This document shows, in pieces, positions 52,349 through 60,962 of a stretch of DNA of 64,000 nucleotides. Each line of letters begins with the position of its first letter. The first letter of the stretch is position 1. A program made the translations under genes and the position numbers. The DNA is taken from positions 70,421-134,420 of the forward strand of contig CAYFPQ010000001.1 of NCBI GenBank assembly GCA_964345005.1, given 5' to 3'. The notes under the pieces are model-generated. The model was not told the DNA's origin, did not search any database, and worked only from the letters and a program-made list of their open reading frames with translations. Source of the stretch: JABMPJ01 sp964345005. GTDB lineage: Bacteria > Verrucomicrobiota > Kiritimatiellia > UBA8416 > JABMPJ01.

Positions 52349-53154
52349 AGTCCCGGCACCTTTCCCTGCGCCATGGTGGCCAGACAGTCGATCGCGGCGC
52401 GGCCCTGCTCGCCCAGCGAAAGGCTGAAATCGTTGACGAACATGGCGACATGGCGATTGATGATGTCGGGATCGAGTTCACGGGCATGCGTGGCGATATA
52501 AGGGGCGATGGCGGCGGGATCGGCCTGTGCGTGGGTGATGGAGGCGCGAATCAGCTCCTCGATCGCGGCCGCATCGGGGAGCGTTTCGGAACGTCGCATC
52601 ACGATGCCGCCAAGCGGCAGTGGCAGGTCTGTTTCGGATTCCCACCAGGCGCCCAGGTCGGCTATCGCGACCAATCCGGCCTGGGCGTACGCAAAACGGC
52701 TCTCGTGAATGATCACGCCCGCATCCGCGCGGCCGTCGGCTACTGCCTGCATGACCTGGTCATAGGGCACGTACAGGCGTTCTGCGATGGCCGGATTCCA
52801 GAGGTGAAGCAGGAGGTTGGCGGTAGTCAGTTCGCCCGGCACGGCGACGCGGACCTGCGCCGGATGCTGCAGTGCGTCGGCGGAGCGTGCCACGACCAGC
52901 GGACCGCAGCCAAACCCCAGGGCCGCTCCGGCCGCCAGGAGTTCATAGCCGTCCTGCGCCCTGAGGTAGGCGTGAAAAGAGACCTTGGAGATATCGAAGG
53001 CGGATTCGAGCAGGCGCTCATTGAGGGTCTGCACATCGTGCAGGCAGGTGGTGAACGTGAGCCCATGCGTCTCAATGAGACCGTTCGCGATTGCCCCGAA
53101 CATGAACGTGTCGTTCGGGCACGGCGAATAGGCAAGGGTCAACGGTGTCACCAT
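52345..53154 (-). CDS. mqnD: 1,4-dihydroxy-6-naphthoate synthase
   Basis: Converts cyclic dehypoxanthinylfutalosine to 1,4-dihydroxy-6-naphthoate. The protein has 269 residues from ATG 53154, with the signature YSPCPNDTFMFGAIANG at its N-terminus, LNERLLESAFDISKVSF, and VIIHESRFAYAQAGL. It is first in the minus-strand menaquinone operon; the divergent FAD oxidoreductase starts 136 nt away, so the operon promoter probably lies in 53155-53290. The stop overlaps the nucleosidase-UbiA fusion. Confidence 0.93.
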   Translation of the reverse strand: MVTPLTLAYSPCPNDTFMFGAIANGLIETHGLTFTTCLHDVQTLNERLLESAFDISKVSFHAYLRAQDGYELLAAGAALGFGCGPLVVARSADALQHPAQVRVAVPGELTTANLLLHLWNPAIAERLYVPYDQVMQAVADGRADAGVIIHESRFAYAQAGLVAIADLGAWWESETDLPLPLGGIVMRRSETLPDAAAIEELIRASITHAQADPAAIAPYIATHARELDPDIINRHVAMFVNDFSLSLGEQGRAAIDCLATMAQGKVPGL

Positions 53155-53290
53155 ATAAGCTCCCTGGTGCCGGACGTCCCCTGTCTCAAGCACCGGCGGG
53201 CATTGTGCCCTATTGGGGTCCGGGTTAGAAGCTCAAGTCGCGTCCGCATTGGCCTTGCGCGGAGTTCATGGCAATGACAGGATCAGGTGC

Positions 53291-54550
53291 GTGACGCAGA
53301 AACAGGTTATCGTAGTGGGGGGCGGCGCGGCGGGACTGATGGCGGCAGGCCAGGCTGCAGAGGCCGGGGCAGAGGTCATTCTCGTGGAGAAGATGCAGCG
53401 TTCCGGCCGCAAGCTGAGCATCACCGGCAAGGGGCGCTGCAACGTGACCACCGTGGCCGAACGCGACGAGTTCATCAGCCATTTCGGCGCCACCGGCCCC
53501 TTCTTGCGCCTGGCCTTTGAGGGCTACTTCAGCAACGATCTTGTCGCCTTCCTCGAGTCACGCAGTGTGGAGCTGGTGACCGAGCGTGGCGGACGTATCT
53601 TCCCGGCGAGCGGTAAGGCCCCGGACGTGGTCCGGGCACTGGTTCAATGGGTGATTGGCAGTGGGGTTACCTCGCACTGCCGCACACGTGTCGATGGGCT
53701 GTTGCTGGAGGACGGACGTGTCACCGGGGTGCAGTGCGGCGCAGACAGGCTGCTCGCGGACGCTGTCATCCTGGCCACGGGCGGCGAGTCCTACCCGGCA
53801 ACCGGTTCGACCGGCGACGGGTACAAGCTGGCCCGGTCCGCCGGCCACACGATCGTGCCGCCGCGACCCGCCCTGGTGCCTCTCGAGACGGCCGGGAATA
53901 CCGCCGCGCGGATGGACGGGCTCTCCCTACGCAACGTGCGGGCGACGCTGCTGGTGAACGGAGAGAAACAGCGTGAGGAATTCGGCGAACTCATGTTTAC
54001 GGAATCCGGGGTGACGGGTCCCGTGATCCTGACGCTCAGCGGCGGTGGCGTGGACGCACTCCACTCGGGACATGATGTGAAGCTGGCCATCGATCTCAAG
54101 CCGGCCCTGGACAGCGAGAAGCTGGACCGCCGGCTACAGCGTGACCTGGAATCGCGGGCCGACGAACCCATGCGCAGCCTGCTGCGTGGGCTTCTACCCA
54201 AACCGCTGGTTGGCGTCTGTCTACGCGAACTGGAGTTGCCCGCGCACCGACGTGGTAGCTCCGTGTCGGCCCATGATCGCAAGAGACTGGGGAGTTGGCT
54301 GAAGAACTTTCGGCTGAGTGTCACGGGACACCGCTCTTTCAAGGAGGCCATTATCACCGCGGGCGGTGTGGATACGGGCGAGATCGATCCCGCCACAATG
54401 GCTTCACGTGTGTGTGCCGGACTCTTTGTTGCCGGAGAGCTGTTGGATGTACAGGCGGATACCGGCGGATACAATCTCCAGGCGGCTTTCTCAACGGGGT
54501 GGCTGGCCGGGCGTTCGGCGGCGGGAGAAGGTGTCACGTGCCAGGTGTGA
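53291..54550 (+). CDS. YhiN/HI0933-family FAD oxidoreductase
   Basis: A flavoprotein of 419 residues starting at GTG 53291. It has the dinucleotide-binding motif VVGGGAAGLMAA, the family's GRKLSITGKGRCNVTT, ATGGESYPATGSTGDGYKLARSAGH, and the C-terminal GLFVAGELLDVQADTGGYNLQAAFSTGWLAG. The role of this 'aminoacetone oxidase/HI0933-like' family is not established; some members are linked to RNA or redox chemistry. It is divergent from the mqn operon and followed by ygiQ (10 nt later). Confidence 0.85.
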   Translation: MTQKQVIVVGGGAAGLMAAGQAAEAGAEVILVEKMQRSGRKLSITGKGRCNVTTVAERDEFISHFGATGPFLRLAFEGYFSNDLVAFLESRSVELVTERGGRIFPASGKAPDVVRALVQWVIGSGVTSHCRTRVDGLLLEDGRVTGVQCGADRLLADAVILATGGESYPATGSTGDGYKLARSAGHTIVPPRPALVPLETAGNTAARMDGLSLRNVRATLLVNGEKQREEFGELMFTESGVTGPVILTLSGGGVDALHSGHDVKLAIDLKPALDSEKLDRRLQRDLESRADEPMRSLLRGLLPKPLVGVCLRELELPAHRRGSSVSAHDRKRLGSWLKNFRLSVTGHRSFKEAIITAGGVDTGEIDPATMASRVCAGLFVAGELLDVQADTGGYNLQAAFSTGWLAGRSAAGEGVTCQV

Positions 54551-54560
54551 GGTATTAGGG

Positions 54561-56246
54561 GTGTTTCTGCCGACAACACAGGATGAATGCCGCAAGCGTG
54601 GTTGGGATGCACTCGATGTCATCCTGGTCACGGGAGATACCTATATCGATTCGCCGTTCATCGGGGTTGCCGTGATCGGGAAGGTATTGGTTGGGGCCGG
54701 GTACCGCGTTGGGATCATCGCGCAGCCGGATGTTGCGTCGGCCGAGGACATTGCCCGCCTGGGTGAGCCAGAGCTGTTTTGGGGAGTGACGGCCGGGTGC
54801 ATCGATTCGATGGTAGCCAACCGCACGGCCTCAGGCCGGCGACGCCAACGTGACGACTATACGCCCGGCGGCGTCAATGACCGTCGTCCCGACCGCGCGT
54901 CGATTGTCTACAGCAACCTGATCCGGAACCACTTCAAGAACACAAAGCCGATTGTCCTCGGTGGTATCGAAGCCAGCTTGCGTCGCATAGCGCACTACGA
55001 CTACTGGAACGACAAGGTTCGTAAGTCGGTTCTCTTCGACGCGAAGGCGGATTACCTGCTCTACGGAATGGCCGAGCGATCGATCGTGAAGTTGGCTGGT
55101 AGGCTCAGGGATGGTGAGGACCCGACGACCGTGCGCGGCCTATGCTATGTTTCGGGCTCCAAACCTGATGACGCGTTGGAGTTGCCCCCGTTCGAAATCG
55201 TGAAGCGCGATAGAGACGCTTTCACCGAGATGTTCCACGGCTTCTACCGGAACAACGACCCCGTGACTGCGCGCCGGCTGACGCAGCAGCAGGACACGCG
55301 TTTCCTCGTCCAGAACCCACCAGCGGAGTATCTCTCGCAGTCTGAACTGAATGCGGTTCATGGTTCTGGTTACGAGCGCGATGTCCATCCCTTCTACCGT
55401 GGTGCGGGGCCCGTACGTGCGCTGGATACGATCCGGTTCTCGATCGCCACGCACCGGGGATGCTACGGCGAGTGCAATTTCTGTGCGATCGCCGTTCACC
55501 AGGGGCGCCACGTGCGCTGGCGCAGTGAGGCATCGATTCTGAAGGAGGCCCACGCTATTGCGAAGCATCCGCAGTTCAAGGGCACCATCCAGGATGTCGG
55601 CGGGCCCACGGCCAACATGTATGGTGTCGAGTGTACGCGCAAGCTGGAGGGGAAGGGGTGTTGCCCCGAGACACGCTGTCTGTACCCGAGTATCTGCACG
55701 GCCCTGGGCGTTGATCATGGCCCACAGCTTGAGCTGCTACGTAAACTCCGGAAGGTGCCCGGGGTGAAGCGTGTGATCGTGGCCTCCGGGATCCGGCACG
55801 ATATGGTGATGGCGGATGGACAGCACGGAGACGCTTACCTGCGCGAGGTGGTGGAGCACCATGTGTCCGGCCAGATGAAGATTGCGCCCGAGCACTCGGA
55901 GGATGCCGTGTTGGCGAAGATGGGTAAGCCGGGGCGATCGTCGCTTCTCGCTTTTCGCGATCGATTCTACGAACTGACGAAGCGTCTGGGCAAGAAGCAG
56001 TACCTGACCTACTACCTCATCGCGGCGCATCCCGGCTGCGAAGAGGAGGACATGCGAGCCTTGCGCCGCTTCTGTGCGGACAAGCTCAAGGTGAAGCCCG
56101 AGCAGGTGCAGGTGTTTACACCCACACCCTCGACCTATTCAACATTGATGTACTGGACCGAGCGGGATCCTCTCTCGGGGAAACCATGTTATGTAGAGAA
56201 GAACGTTCGCGGACGCGAACGACAGAAGGAGATACTGTATGAGTGA
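54561..56246 (+). CDS. YgiQ-family radical SAM protein
   Basis: A protein of 561 residues from the GTG at 54561 (MFLPTTQDECRKRGWDALDVILVTGDTY), with GAGG 8 nt upstream. The N-terminal region resembles the YgiQ cobalamin-binding-like fold (TYIDSPFIGVAVIGKVL). The radical-SAM motif is CYGECNFC near residue 300. The rest (RDIHPFYRGAGPV..., VKRVIVASGIRHDM, FTPTPSTYSTLMYWTERDP) is conserved throughout the family. The biochemical role is unknown. It probably forms an operon with the preceding oxidoreductase. Confidence 0.9.
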   Translation: MFLPTTQDECRKRGWDALDVILVTGDTYIDSPFIGVAVIGKVLVGAGYRVGIIAQPDVASAEDIARLGEPELFWGVTAGCIDSMVANRTASGRRRQRDDYTPGGVNDRRPDRASIVYSNLIRNHFKNTKPIVLGGIEASLRRIAHYDYWNDKVRKSVLFDAKADYLLYGMAERSIVKLAGRLRDGEDPTTVRGLCYVSGSKPDDALELPPFEIVKRDRDAFTEMFHGFYRNNDPVTARRLTQQQDTRFLVQNPPAEYLSQSELNAVHGSGYERDVHPFYRGAGPVRALDTIRFSIATHRGCYGECNFCAIAVHQGRHVRWRSEASILKEAHAIAKHPQFKGTIQDVGGPTANMYGVECTRKLEGKGCCPETRCLYPSICTALGVDHGPQLELLRKLRKVPGVKRVIVASGIRHDMVMADGQHGDAYLREVVEHHVSGQMKIAPEHSEDAVLAKMGKPGRSSLLAFRDRFYELTKRLGKKQYLTYYLIAAHPGCEEEDMRALRRFCADKLKVKPEQVQVFTPTPSTYSTLMYWTERDPLSGKPCYVEKNVRGRERQKEILYE

Positions 56247-56347
56247 GCGGAAAACTCACATTATGGTGTCGCTATTGAGGCCGCATAGGGTATGCTCTAG
56301 CACATATTGACTTACACAACCCTAAACACATTCAGGAGGACGGGTGC

Positions 56348-56740
56348 ATGAAGGTATACATGGTCGATGACGATGTCGATCTGGTCATGGCGCTGACCGC
56401 TGCGTTGGAAGCCAAGGGATACGAAGTTGCCTCACAATACGATGAGCGTGAAGTGGATGATAAGATTCGGGAATTCAACCCGGACGTGATCATCCTGGAC
56501 GTCATGCTGCCAGAAGACGACATGGCCGGCTTCAAGATCGCGCGCAGCATTCGTCATCACGACAATATCAAGGAGAAGCCCGTCATTATGCTCTCGGGTG
56601 TCAACACCGAGGGGAATCTGCCCGGGAAGATCACCAATCGTGACATCGACGATGTGTACCTGCCGATCACGCGTTTCCTGGACAAGCCGGTTGATCCGAA
56701 GAAGCTGATCGATGTAATCGAAGAACTGACGGCTCAGTAG
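56348..56740 (+). CDS. Single-domain response regulator (CheY-like receiver)
   Basis: A 130-residue stand-alone receiver. Acidic pocket Asp7-Asp8, phospho-acceptor Asp51 (ILDVMLPEDD), Ser83 (MLSGV) and Lys113 (LDKPVDP) are all present, so phosphorylation is expected. No output domain or histidine kinase is nearby. AGGAGG lies 8 nt before the ATG. A PTS IIA gene follows 16 nt after the stop, so the two may be co-regulated. Confidence 0.9.
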   Translation: MKVYMVDDDVDLVMALTAALEAKGYEVASQYDEREVDDKIREFNPDVIILDVMLPEDDMAGFKIARSIRHHDNIKEKPVIMLSGVNTEGNLPGKITNRDIDDVYLPITRFLDKPVDPKKLIDVIEELTAQ

Positions 56741-56756
56741 GTCGGGGTTCACATCC

Positions 56757-57218
56757 ATGGATGACAGGATGGACTTTGAATCGGAGGTGCGGAGTAGCTC
56801 TTTTGTTCCGCGCCTCCAAGCCGATACAAAGGACGCCATCATTGCCGAGTTGATCGACGCACTGGATTGGGACGGCAAACTGCCCGACCGTGATGAGGCG
56901 ATCAAGGTGGTGATGGATCGCGAGGCCATCATGTCGACCGGCCTGGAGAACGGTGTTGCCCTGCCGCATGGCAAGAGTATCACGGTGCCGAAGCTCGTCG
57001 CCGCGTTCGGGCTGAAGCCCGAGGGTGTCGATTTCAAGGCGTTGGATGGACAGCCGTCTACACTGTTTGTCCTGGTTGTCTCCTCCGTCACCCAGGCCGC
57101 TCATCACATCCAGTTCTTTGGCGCACTTGGACGTGCGCTGACATGTCCGGCGGTGCGAGAGAAGCTGCTGGAAGCTGAAACCATTGGCGGTGTAGCGGAT
57201 GTCCTGACTGAGACGTAA
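56757..57218 (+). CDS. PTS system fructose/nitrogen-type EIIA domain protein
   Basis: A 153-residue EIIA domain. The phosphorylatable histidine is His71 in TGLENGVALPHGKS, followed by LVAAFGLKPEGVDFKALDGQP, as in EIIA-Ntr/Fru. No sugar-transport EIIB or EIIC partner is visible, so a regulatory EIIA-Ntr-like role is likely. It follows a receiver gene and precedes a bifunctional nuclease gene (11 nt), probably one transcript. Confidence 0.85.
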   Translation: MDDRMDFESEVRSSSFVPRLQADTKDAIIAELIDALDWDGKLPDRDEAIKVVMDREAIMSTGLENGVALPHGKSITVPKLVAAFGLKPEGVDFKALDGQPSTLFVLVVSSVTQAAHHIQFFGALGRALTCPAVREKLLEAETIGGVADVLTET

Positions 57219-57229
57219 GGAGGCCGGAC

Positions 57230-57802
57230 ATGATTCCGGTGACGGTCGACCAACTGTTCCTGTCGAATCTCGGGTTTGTTGTGCTCCTGAAGAGCTCGGA
57301 GGACGAACGCACACTGCCGATCTTCATTGGCGCGGCTGAAGCGCAGTCGATCGCCATCCATGTCAACGAGGTCGACGTGCCTCGGCCGCTGACACACGAC
57401 TTGCTCAAGAACCTTCTGGATTTCCTGGAGTGTCGTCTGCACCGGGTGGAAGTTGTCCGGATTGAGGATGGTACCTTCTTCGCGGAGCTGGTGATGGAGC
57501 GCGACGGGGAAGCCGTGCGTATCGATTGTCGGCCCAGTGATGCGATTGCCGTGGCGCTCCGTGTTGGAGCGCCGCTCTTTGTGGACGAGGCCGTCATGGC
57601 CGAAGCCGGGCGTGTTGCTGAGGCCGACCAGGCCGAGAGTGGCTCGGAGGGGATTAAGGATCAGAAGGGACGTCCCCGTTTGACCCCGCGCGAGCTGCTC
57701 GAGCGGCAACTCAAGAAGGCCATCAAAGATGAGCGCTACGAGGATGCCGCCCGACTGCGGGACCAGATTAAGCACCTCGACGATACGCATGGCAGCAACT
57801 GA
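57230..57802 (+). CDS. Bifunctional nuclease family (DUF151) protein with UvrB/UvrC-type C-terminal motif
   Basis: A 190-residue protein. Residues ~1-130 form the BFN/DUF151 domain (LKSSEDERTLPIFIGAAEAQSIA, RIDCRPSDAIAVALRVGAPLFV). The C-terminal 40 residues (ELLERQLKKAIKDERYEDAARLRDQIKHLD) are a UVR-like coiled motif that mediates protein contacts. The family is annotated as a Mn-dependent nuclease in plants and thermophiles; the bacterial role is uncertain. The stop overlaps the thiE start as TGATG. Confidence 0.85.
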   Translation: MIPVTVDQLFLSNLGFVVLLKSSEDERTLPIFIGAAEAQSIAIHVNEVDVPRPLTHDLLKNLLDFLECRLHRVEVVRIEDGTFFAELVMERDGEAVRIDCRPSDAIAVALRVGAPLFVDEAVMAEAGRVAEADQAESGSEGIKDQKGRPRLTPRELLERQLKKAIKDERYEDAARLRDQIKHLDDTHGSN

Positions 57803-58464
57803 TGAGCCTTCACGATGAACGCATGGCCTGCTTCCGGGAAGCGGGGCTTTATCTTGTGACTTCCCAGTCCCTTTCCGCCGGGCGCACGACACTGCAAGTT
57901 CTTGAAGCTGCCCTGCGCGGCGGCGTGAAGCTTGTGCAGTTGCGCGAAAAGGAGATGCCACTGCGCGAGCTGTACGCCATTGCCATTGAGGCCCGCCGCA
58001 TGACCAGCGAGGCTGGTGCACTCCTGATCATCAATGATCGCATCGACGTTGCCCTTGCCGTCGGCGCGGACGGTGTGCACCTGGGGCAGGACGATCTTCC
58101 AATTGATGCGGGGCGGGAGATTGGGCCGGACCTGATTATCGGCGCCTCCACTCACTCGGTCGACGAGGCCGCCGACGCAGTGGCTCAAGGGGCATCATAC
58201 GTGAATATCGGTCCGATCTTTCCCACGGACACGAAGACGTGGACGGACGAGTTTCTGGGGCTGGATGGTCTACGCAAGATATCGGCAACGGTGACCGTGC
58301 CCTTCACCGTGATGGGCGGCATCAAGCGGGAGCACATCCCTCAGCTTGTCGAAGCGGGGGCACTGACGATTGCGCTGGTGACGGCTGTTACAAAGGCGGC
58401 CGATATCGAGGCGGCCACGCGTGAGTTACTTGCCGCAATCAAGACGGCATCAACGGCCAGGTAG
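57802..58464 (+). CDS. thiE: Thiamine-phosphate synthase
   Basis: Joins HMP-pyrophosphate and thiazole phosphate to make thiamine phosphate. The 220-residue TIM barrel has VQLREKEMP, LIINDRIDVALAVGADGVHLGQDD, GASTHS and VNIGPIFPTDTK. The pyrophosphate-binding GGIKREH is present. ThiL, the next enzyme, is encoded nearby on the opposite strand (58928-59869). The last codon and stop lie inside a REP-like repeat (58459-58486), so the 3' end was shaped by that element. Confidence 0.95.
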   Translation: MSLHDERMACFREAGLYLVTSQSLSAGRTTLQVLEAALRGGVKLVQLREKEMPLRELYAIAIEARRMTSEAGALLIINDRIDVALAVGADGVHLGQDDLPIDAGREIGPDLIIGASTHSVDEAADAVAQGASYVNIGPIFPTDTKTWTDEFLGLDGLRKISATVTVPFTVMGGIKREHIPQLVEAGALTIALVTAVTKAADIEAATRELLAAIKTASTAR

Positions 58465-58486
58465 GGCCCGCTCTCCGAGCGGGCCG
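58459..58486 (+). repeat. Solitary REP-like unit, C-type
   Basis: AGGTAG followed by GGCCCGCTC-TCC-GAGCGGGCC, a perfect 9-bp stem with loop TCC. It supplies the TAG stop of thiE (58462-58464) and stands between convergent thiE and tsaE, where it might act as a bidirectional terminator. Confidence 0.9.
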
Positions 58487-58511
58487 CGACGTAACCAGGG
58501 CATTCCGCCCT

Positions 58512-58940
58512 TCAGCCCTCCTCAATGGTAATCACTCGCGACTTCCCGTCTTCGGGAGTGCGGAATCGCAGATGCACCGTCCCGGCCGGAAGCAGATCCT
58601 CTGCGCGCTCAGCCCACTCGACGGCGGTGATGCCGTCTGCCTCAACAAGCTCCTCGAATCCCATGGCCAGCGCTTCGTCCGGGTTCGTAAGGCGGTAGAG
58701 GTCGACATGTGTCAGGAGTCTTTCGCCCTTGTACTCGTTCACGAGTGTAAAGGTGGGGCTGGTAACCGGCTCCGTGATGCCCATGGCTTCGGCCAGTCCC
58801 TGTACAAAGCAGGTCTTGCCGCTACCGAGATCACCGTGGAGTGCCAGAACGGCCCGGTTCGGCAGCGTGGTTAGAATCTCCGCCGCAAGGCGATGCGTGT
58901 CCGCAGGGCTGTGCGAGACGATTTCCTTCATGGCCGACAT
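58512..58940 (-). CDS. tsaE: tRNA threonylcarbamoyladenosine biosynthesis protein TsaE
   Basis: ATPase of the t6A modification complex (TsaBDE). It has the Walker A motif GDLGSGKT (36-43), TSPTFTLVNEYKG and HVDLYRL. The 142-residue length is normal. Two ATG starts compete: 58940, and 58931, whose ATG overlaps the thiL stop as ATGA; a GGAG site fits neither perfectly, so the start is uncertain by three codons. It is last in a minus-strand run after the TPR lipoprotein, glycosyltransferase and thiL. Confidence 0.93.
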   Translation of the reverse strand: MSAMKEIVSHSPADTHRLAAEILTTLPNRAVLALHGDLGSGKTCFVQGLAEAMGITEPVTSPTFTLVNEYKGERLLTHVDLYRLTNPDEALAMGFEELVEADGITAVEWAERAEDLLPAGTVHLRFRTPEDGKSRVITIEEG

Positions 58941-59869
58941 TTGCTCCGGGAAAAATGGTCAAAACCTGCAGCCGTAAGGGTAACACGGTTTCCGTCCTGG
59001 TCCACACCCTCAACCACGTTGCCTGGAGTAATTGTCCCAATTCGGGTACAGGGCACCGAGTGCGCATTGCCCCAAGCGTCCTTGAAATCGCCTGCCCTAT
59101 CTGCCGAGACGGTGAAGAGCAGCTCGAAGTCCTCGCCATCCCTCAGCGCGTGGTCGACCGCGTCATCGGCAGCCCTTATTTCCATGGCGCAGGGAATGGT
59201 CGTCAACTGCAGCTCTGCCCCGACGCCACTGGCTTTGACCAGGTGATGCAGATCAGTGGCCAAGCCATCACTGATATCACACATGGCGGTTGCCCAACTG
59301 CCGTCGCGGAGCCACTCTCCCTCATACAGCCGGGGCTCAAACGTGAGATGGCGTCCCAGGATGTGACTTCCACCCAAGGTGCCGGTCACGAAGATACTGT
59401 CGCCGGGTGTGGCCCCGGACCGCAGCACTGCTCCGTCACGGGGAACACTGCCGACGGCAAAGAGGTGCAGTTCCAGCACGGGGCCCCGGGCAACGTCGCC
59501 TCCCACGATGCTTATACCATATCTGGCGGCCGTGTTGCTCATGCCATCGTAAACGGCCTCGAGATGGTCAGGCGTGGTGCTCTCTCGTGCTACGAGGTCG
59601 ACCAGTGCCCAGCGGGGGGTACCGCCCATGGCGGCGATGTCGCTCAACGCGCGGGCGACGGCTTTGTGCCCGATGGCTGCCGGGTCGGCATCTGCTTTGA
59701 AGTGCACGCCCTCGATGACGGGGTCTGAAGTCAGTAGCCAGTCCTCGTCGGCCGCACGGACAACCGCACAGTCATCGCCCGGTCCCGCAATCACGTCTTC
59801 GCCGGAAGCGAGACGCCCGGTCAATCGCTCAATCAAGGCTGCTTCCCCTATGGAGGTGAGGGAGTTCAT
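58928..59869 (-). CDS. thiL: Thiamine-monophosphate kinase
   Basis: Phosphorylates thiamine monophosphate to the active diphosphate. The 313-residue protein has GPGDDCAVVR, LTSDPVIEGVHF, GGTPRWALVDL, GGDVARG and CDISDGLATDL, the ATP-grasp-like PurM fold motifs of ThiL. It overlaps the preceding glycosyltransferase as ATGA and the following tsaE, so it is translationally coupled to both. Together with ThiE on the other strand it covers the last two steps of thiamine diphosphate synthesis. Confidence 0.95.
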   Translation of the reverse strand: MNSLTSIGEAALIERLTGRLASGEDVIAGPGDDCAVVRAADEDWLLTSDPVIEGVHFKADADPAAIGHKAVARALSDIAAMGGTPRWALVDLVARESTTPDHLEAVYDGMSNTAARYGISIVGGDVARGPVLELHLFAVGSVPRDGAVLRSGATPGDSIFVTGTLGGSHILGRHLTFEPRLYEGEWLRDGSWATAMCDISDGLATDLHHLVKASGVGAELQLTTIPCAMEIRAADDAVDHALRDGEDFELLFTVSADRAGDFKDAWGNAHSVPCTRIGTITPGNVVEGVDQDGNRVTLTAAGFDHFSRSKCRP

Positions 59870-60954
59870 GCCGAGAGGAATGGTTCGAGATGTTGGCGCA
59901 GTTCGGACTCGAGATCGCGGCTACGGTAACGGTTCAGGCGCTCGCGCTGCCCTTCCACAATAGCATTACGGAGGGAACTGTCGGAAACAACGCGGCCGAT
60001 CGTCTCGGCAGCGAGCTCGAAGTTCTTCTCTTTCAACACCACACCGGCACCATCCATGGTTTCAGGCACAGCGGCCGCCCCGTGTGCGATGACGGGTAGG
60101 TCATGCACCATCGCTTCGAGAACCGGGATGCAGAAGCCCTCGTGATCGCTCATGCTGAGAAAGACATCGGACACCTCGTAGTAGGCGTTGAGCTGGGCCT
60201 GGGTTACTGAACCGGCCATATGCACTTCTGCGTCAAGTCCCAGTTCACGGCAGCGGGCAAGCAGGAATGCGTAATAAGGTTCGCTGCCGGCAAAGGAGCC
60301 CACTTGGATCAGCCGGGCATTGCTGTCAATGGTGCGTGTATAGAGCGCGATGGTACCGATGAGGTCCTCGATGCACTTGTTGGCTACGCATCGCCCGACA
60401 AAAAGAATGTTGGTCCTGCCGTCTCTGAATTGGCGCAGGACCTTGCGATCGGACGAGCCGACGAGCTGATCGAGATCGAGCACAAGCGGGAGCACGCGGA
60501 CATCGCTGTAGCCGAACGCTTTCAGCTCTTCTGCATTGAAGCGGCTGTCGGCCAGGTTAACGTCGGCGGCGCCCGCGAGGGCCTTCACCTGGTCGCGTCC
60601 GCGCGCAAGACTGTCGGCAGTCTGTGGGTTGATCGCCCGGAAATACTCAGGTGGAGTCACGTTATGGTAGAGAAGCGCCTTGCGGCATGGTAGCAGGCGG
60701 AACGCCTCGTTCACCGGGGAGCCGATGGAGAGATGGAGCAATACCACGTCCGATGGTGCGGGGCTGCAGGTGGTGATGTCGTGTGCATCTTTGCGCAGTT
60801 CGGGAAGGATGCGCTTGGTTTCGCAGAATATCTCGGACTCGAAGCCCCACTGGCGGAAGCATTCCCGCAGGACACGGGATTCGTTGCTGATGGCATCCCC
60901 GTTGCTGAACCCGGCGACGAACTGGTGAATAGCTGTGGGTCGCGGTGCCGTCAT
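59866..60954 (-). CDS. GT4-family glycosyltransferase
   Basis: A 362-residue GT-B glycosyltransferase. The N-terminal half has HQFVAGFSNGDAIS, a glycine-poor acceptor loop. The C-terminal half has FVGRCVANKCIEDLIGTI and the E-x7-E signature in DHEGFCIPVLEAMVHDLPVIAHG, as in GT4 enzymes. It lies 8 nt downstream of the TPR lipoprotein gene and overlaps thiL as ATGA. The sugar is unknown; it belongs to no obvious polysaccharide cluster. Confidence 0.85.
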   Translation of the reverse strand: MTAPRPTAIHQFVAGFSNGDAISNESRVLRECFRQWGFESEIFCETKRILPELRKDAHDITTCSPAPSDVVLLHLSIGSPVNEAFRLLPCRKALLYHNVTPPEYFRAINPQTADSLARGRDQVKALAGAADVNLADSRFNAEELKAFGYSDVRVLPLVLDLDQLVGSSDRKVLRQFRDGRTNILFVGRCVANKCIEDLIGTIALYTRTIDSNARLIQVGSFAGSEPYYAFLLARCRELGLDAEVHMAGSVTQAQLNAYYEVSDVFLSMSDHEGFCIPVLEAMVHDLPVIAHGAAAVPETMDGAGVVLKEKNFELAAETIGRVVSDSSLRNAIVEGQRERLNRYRSRDLESELRQHLEPFLSA

Positions 60955-60962
60955 AGTGAAAT

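Noticed and set aside
57700..57801. TPP riboswitch before thiE
   Set aside because: thiE overlaps the preceding coding region by 1 nt, leaving no leader.
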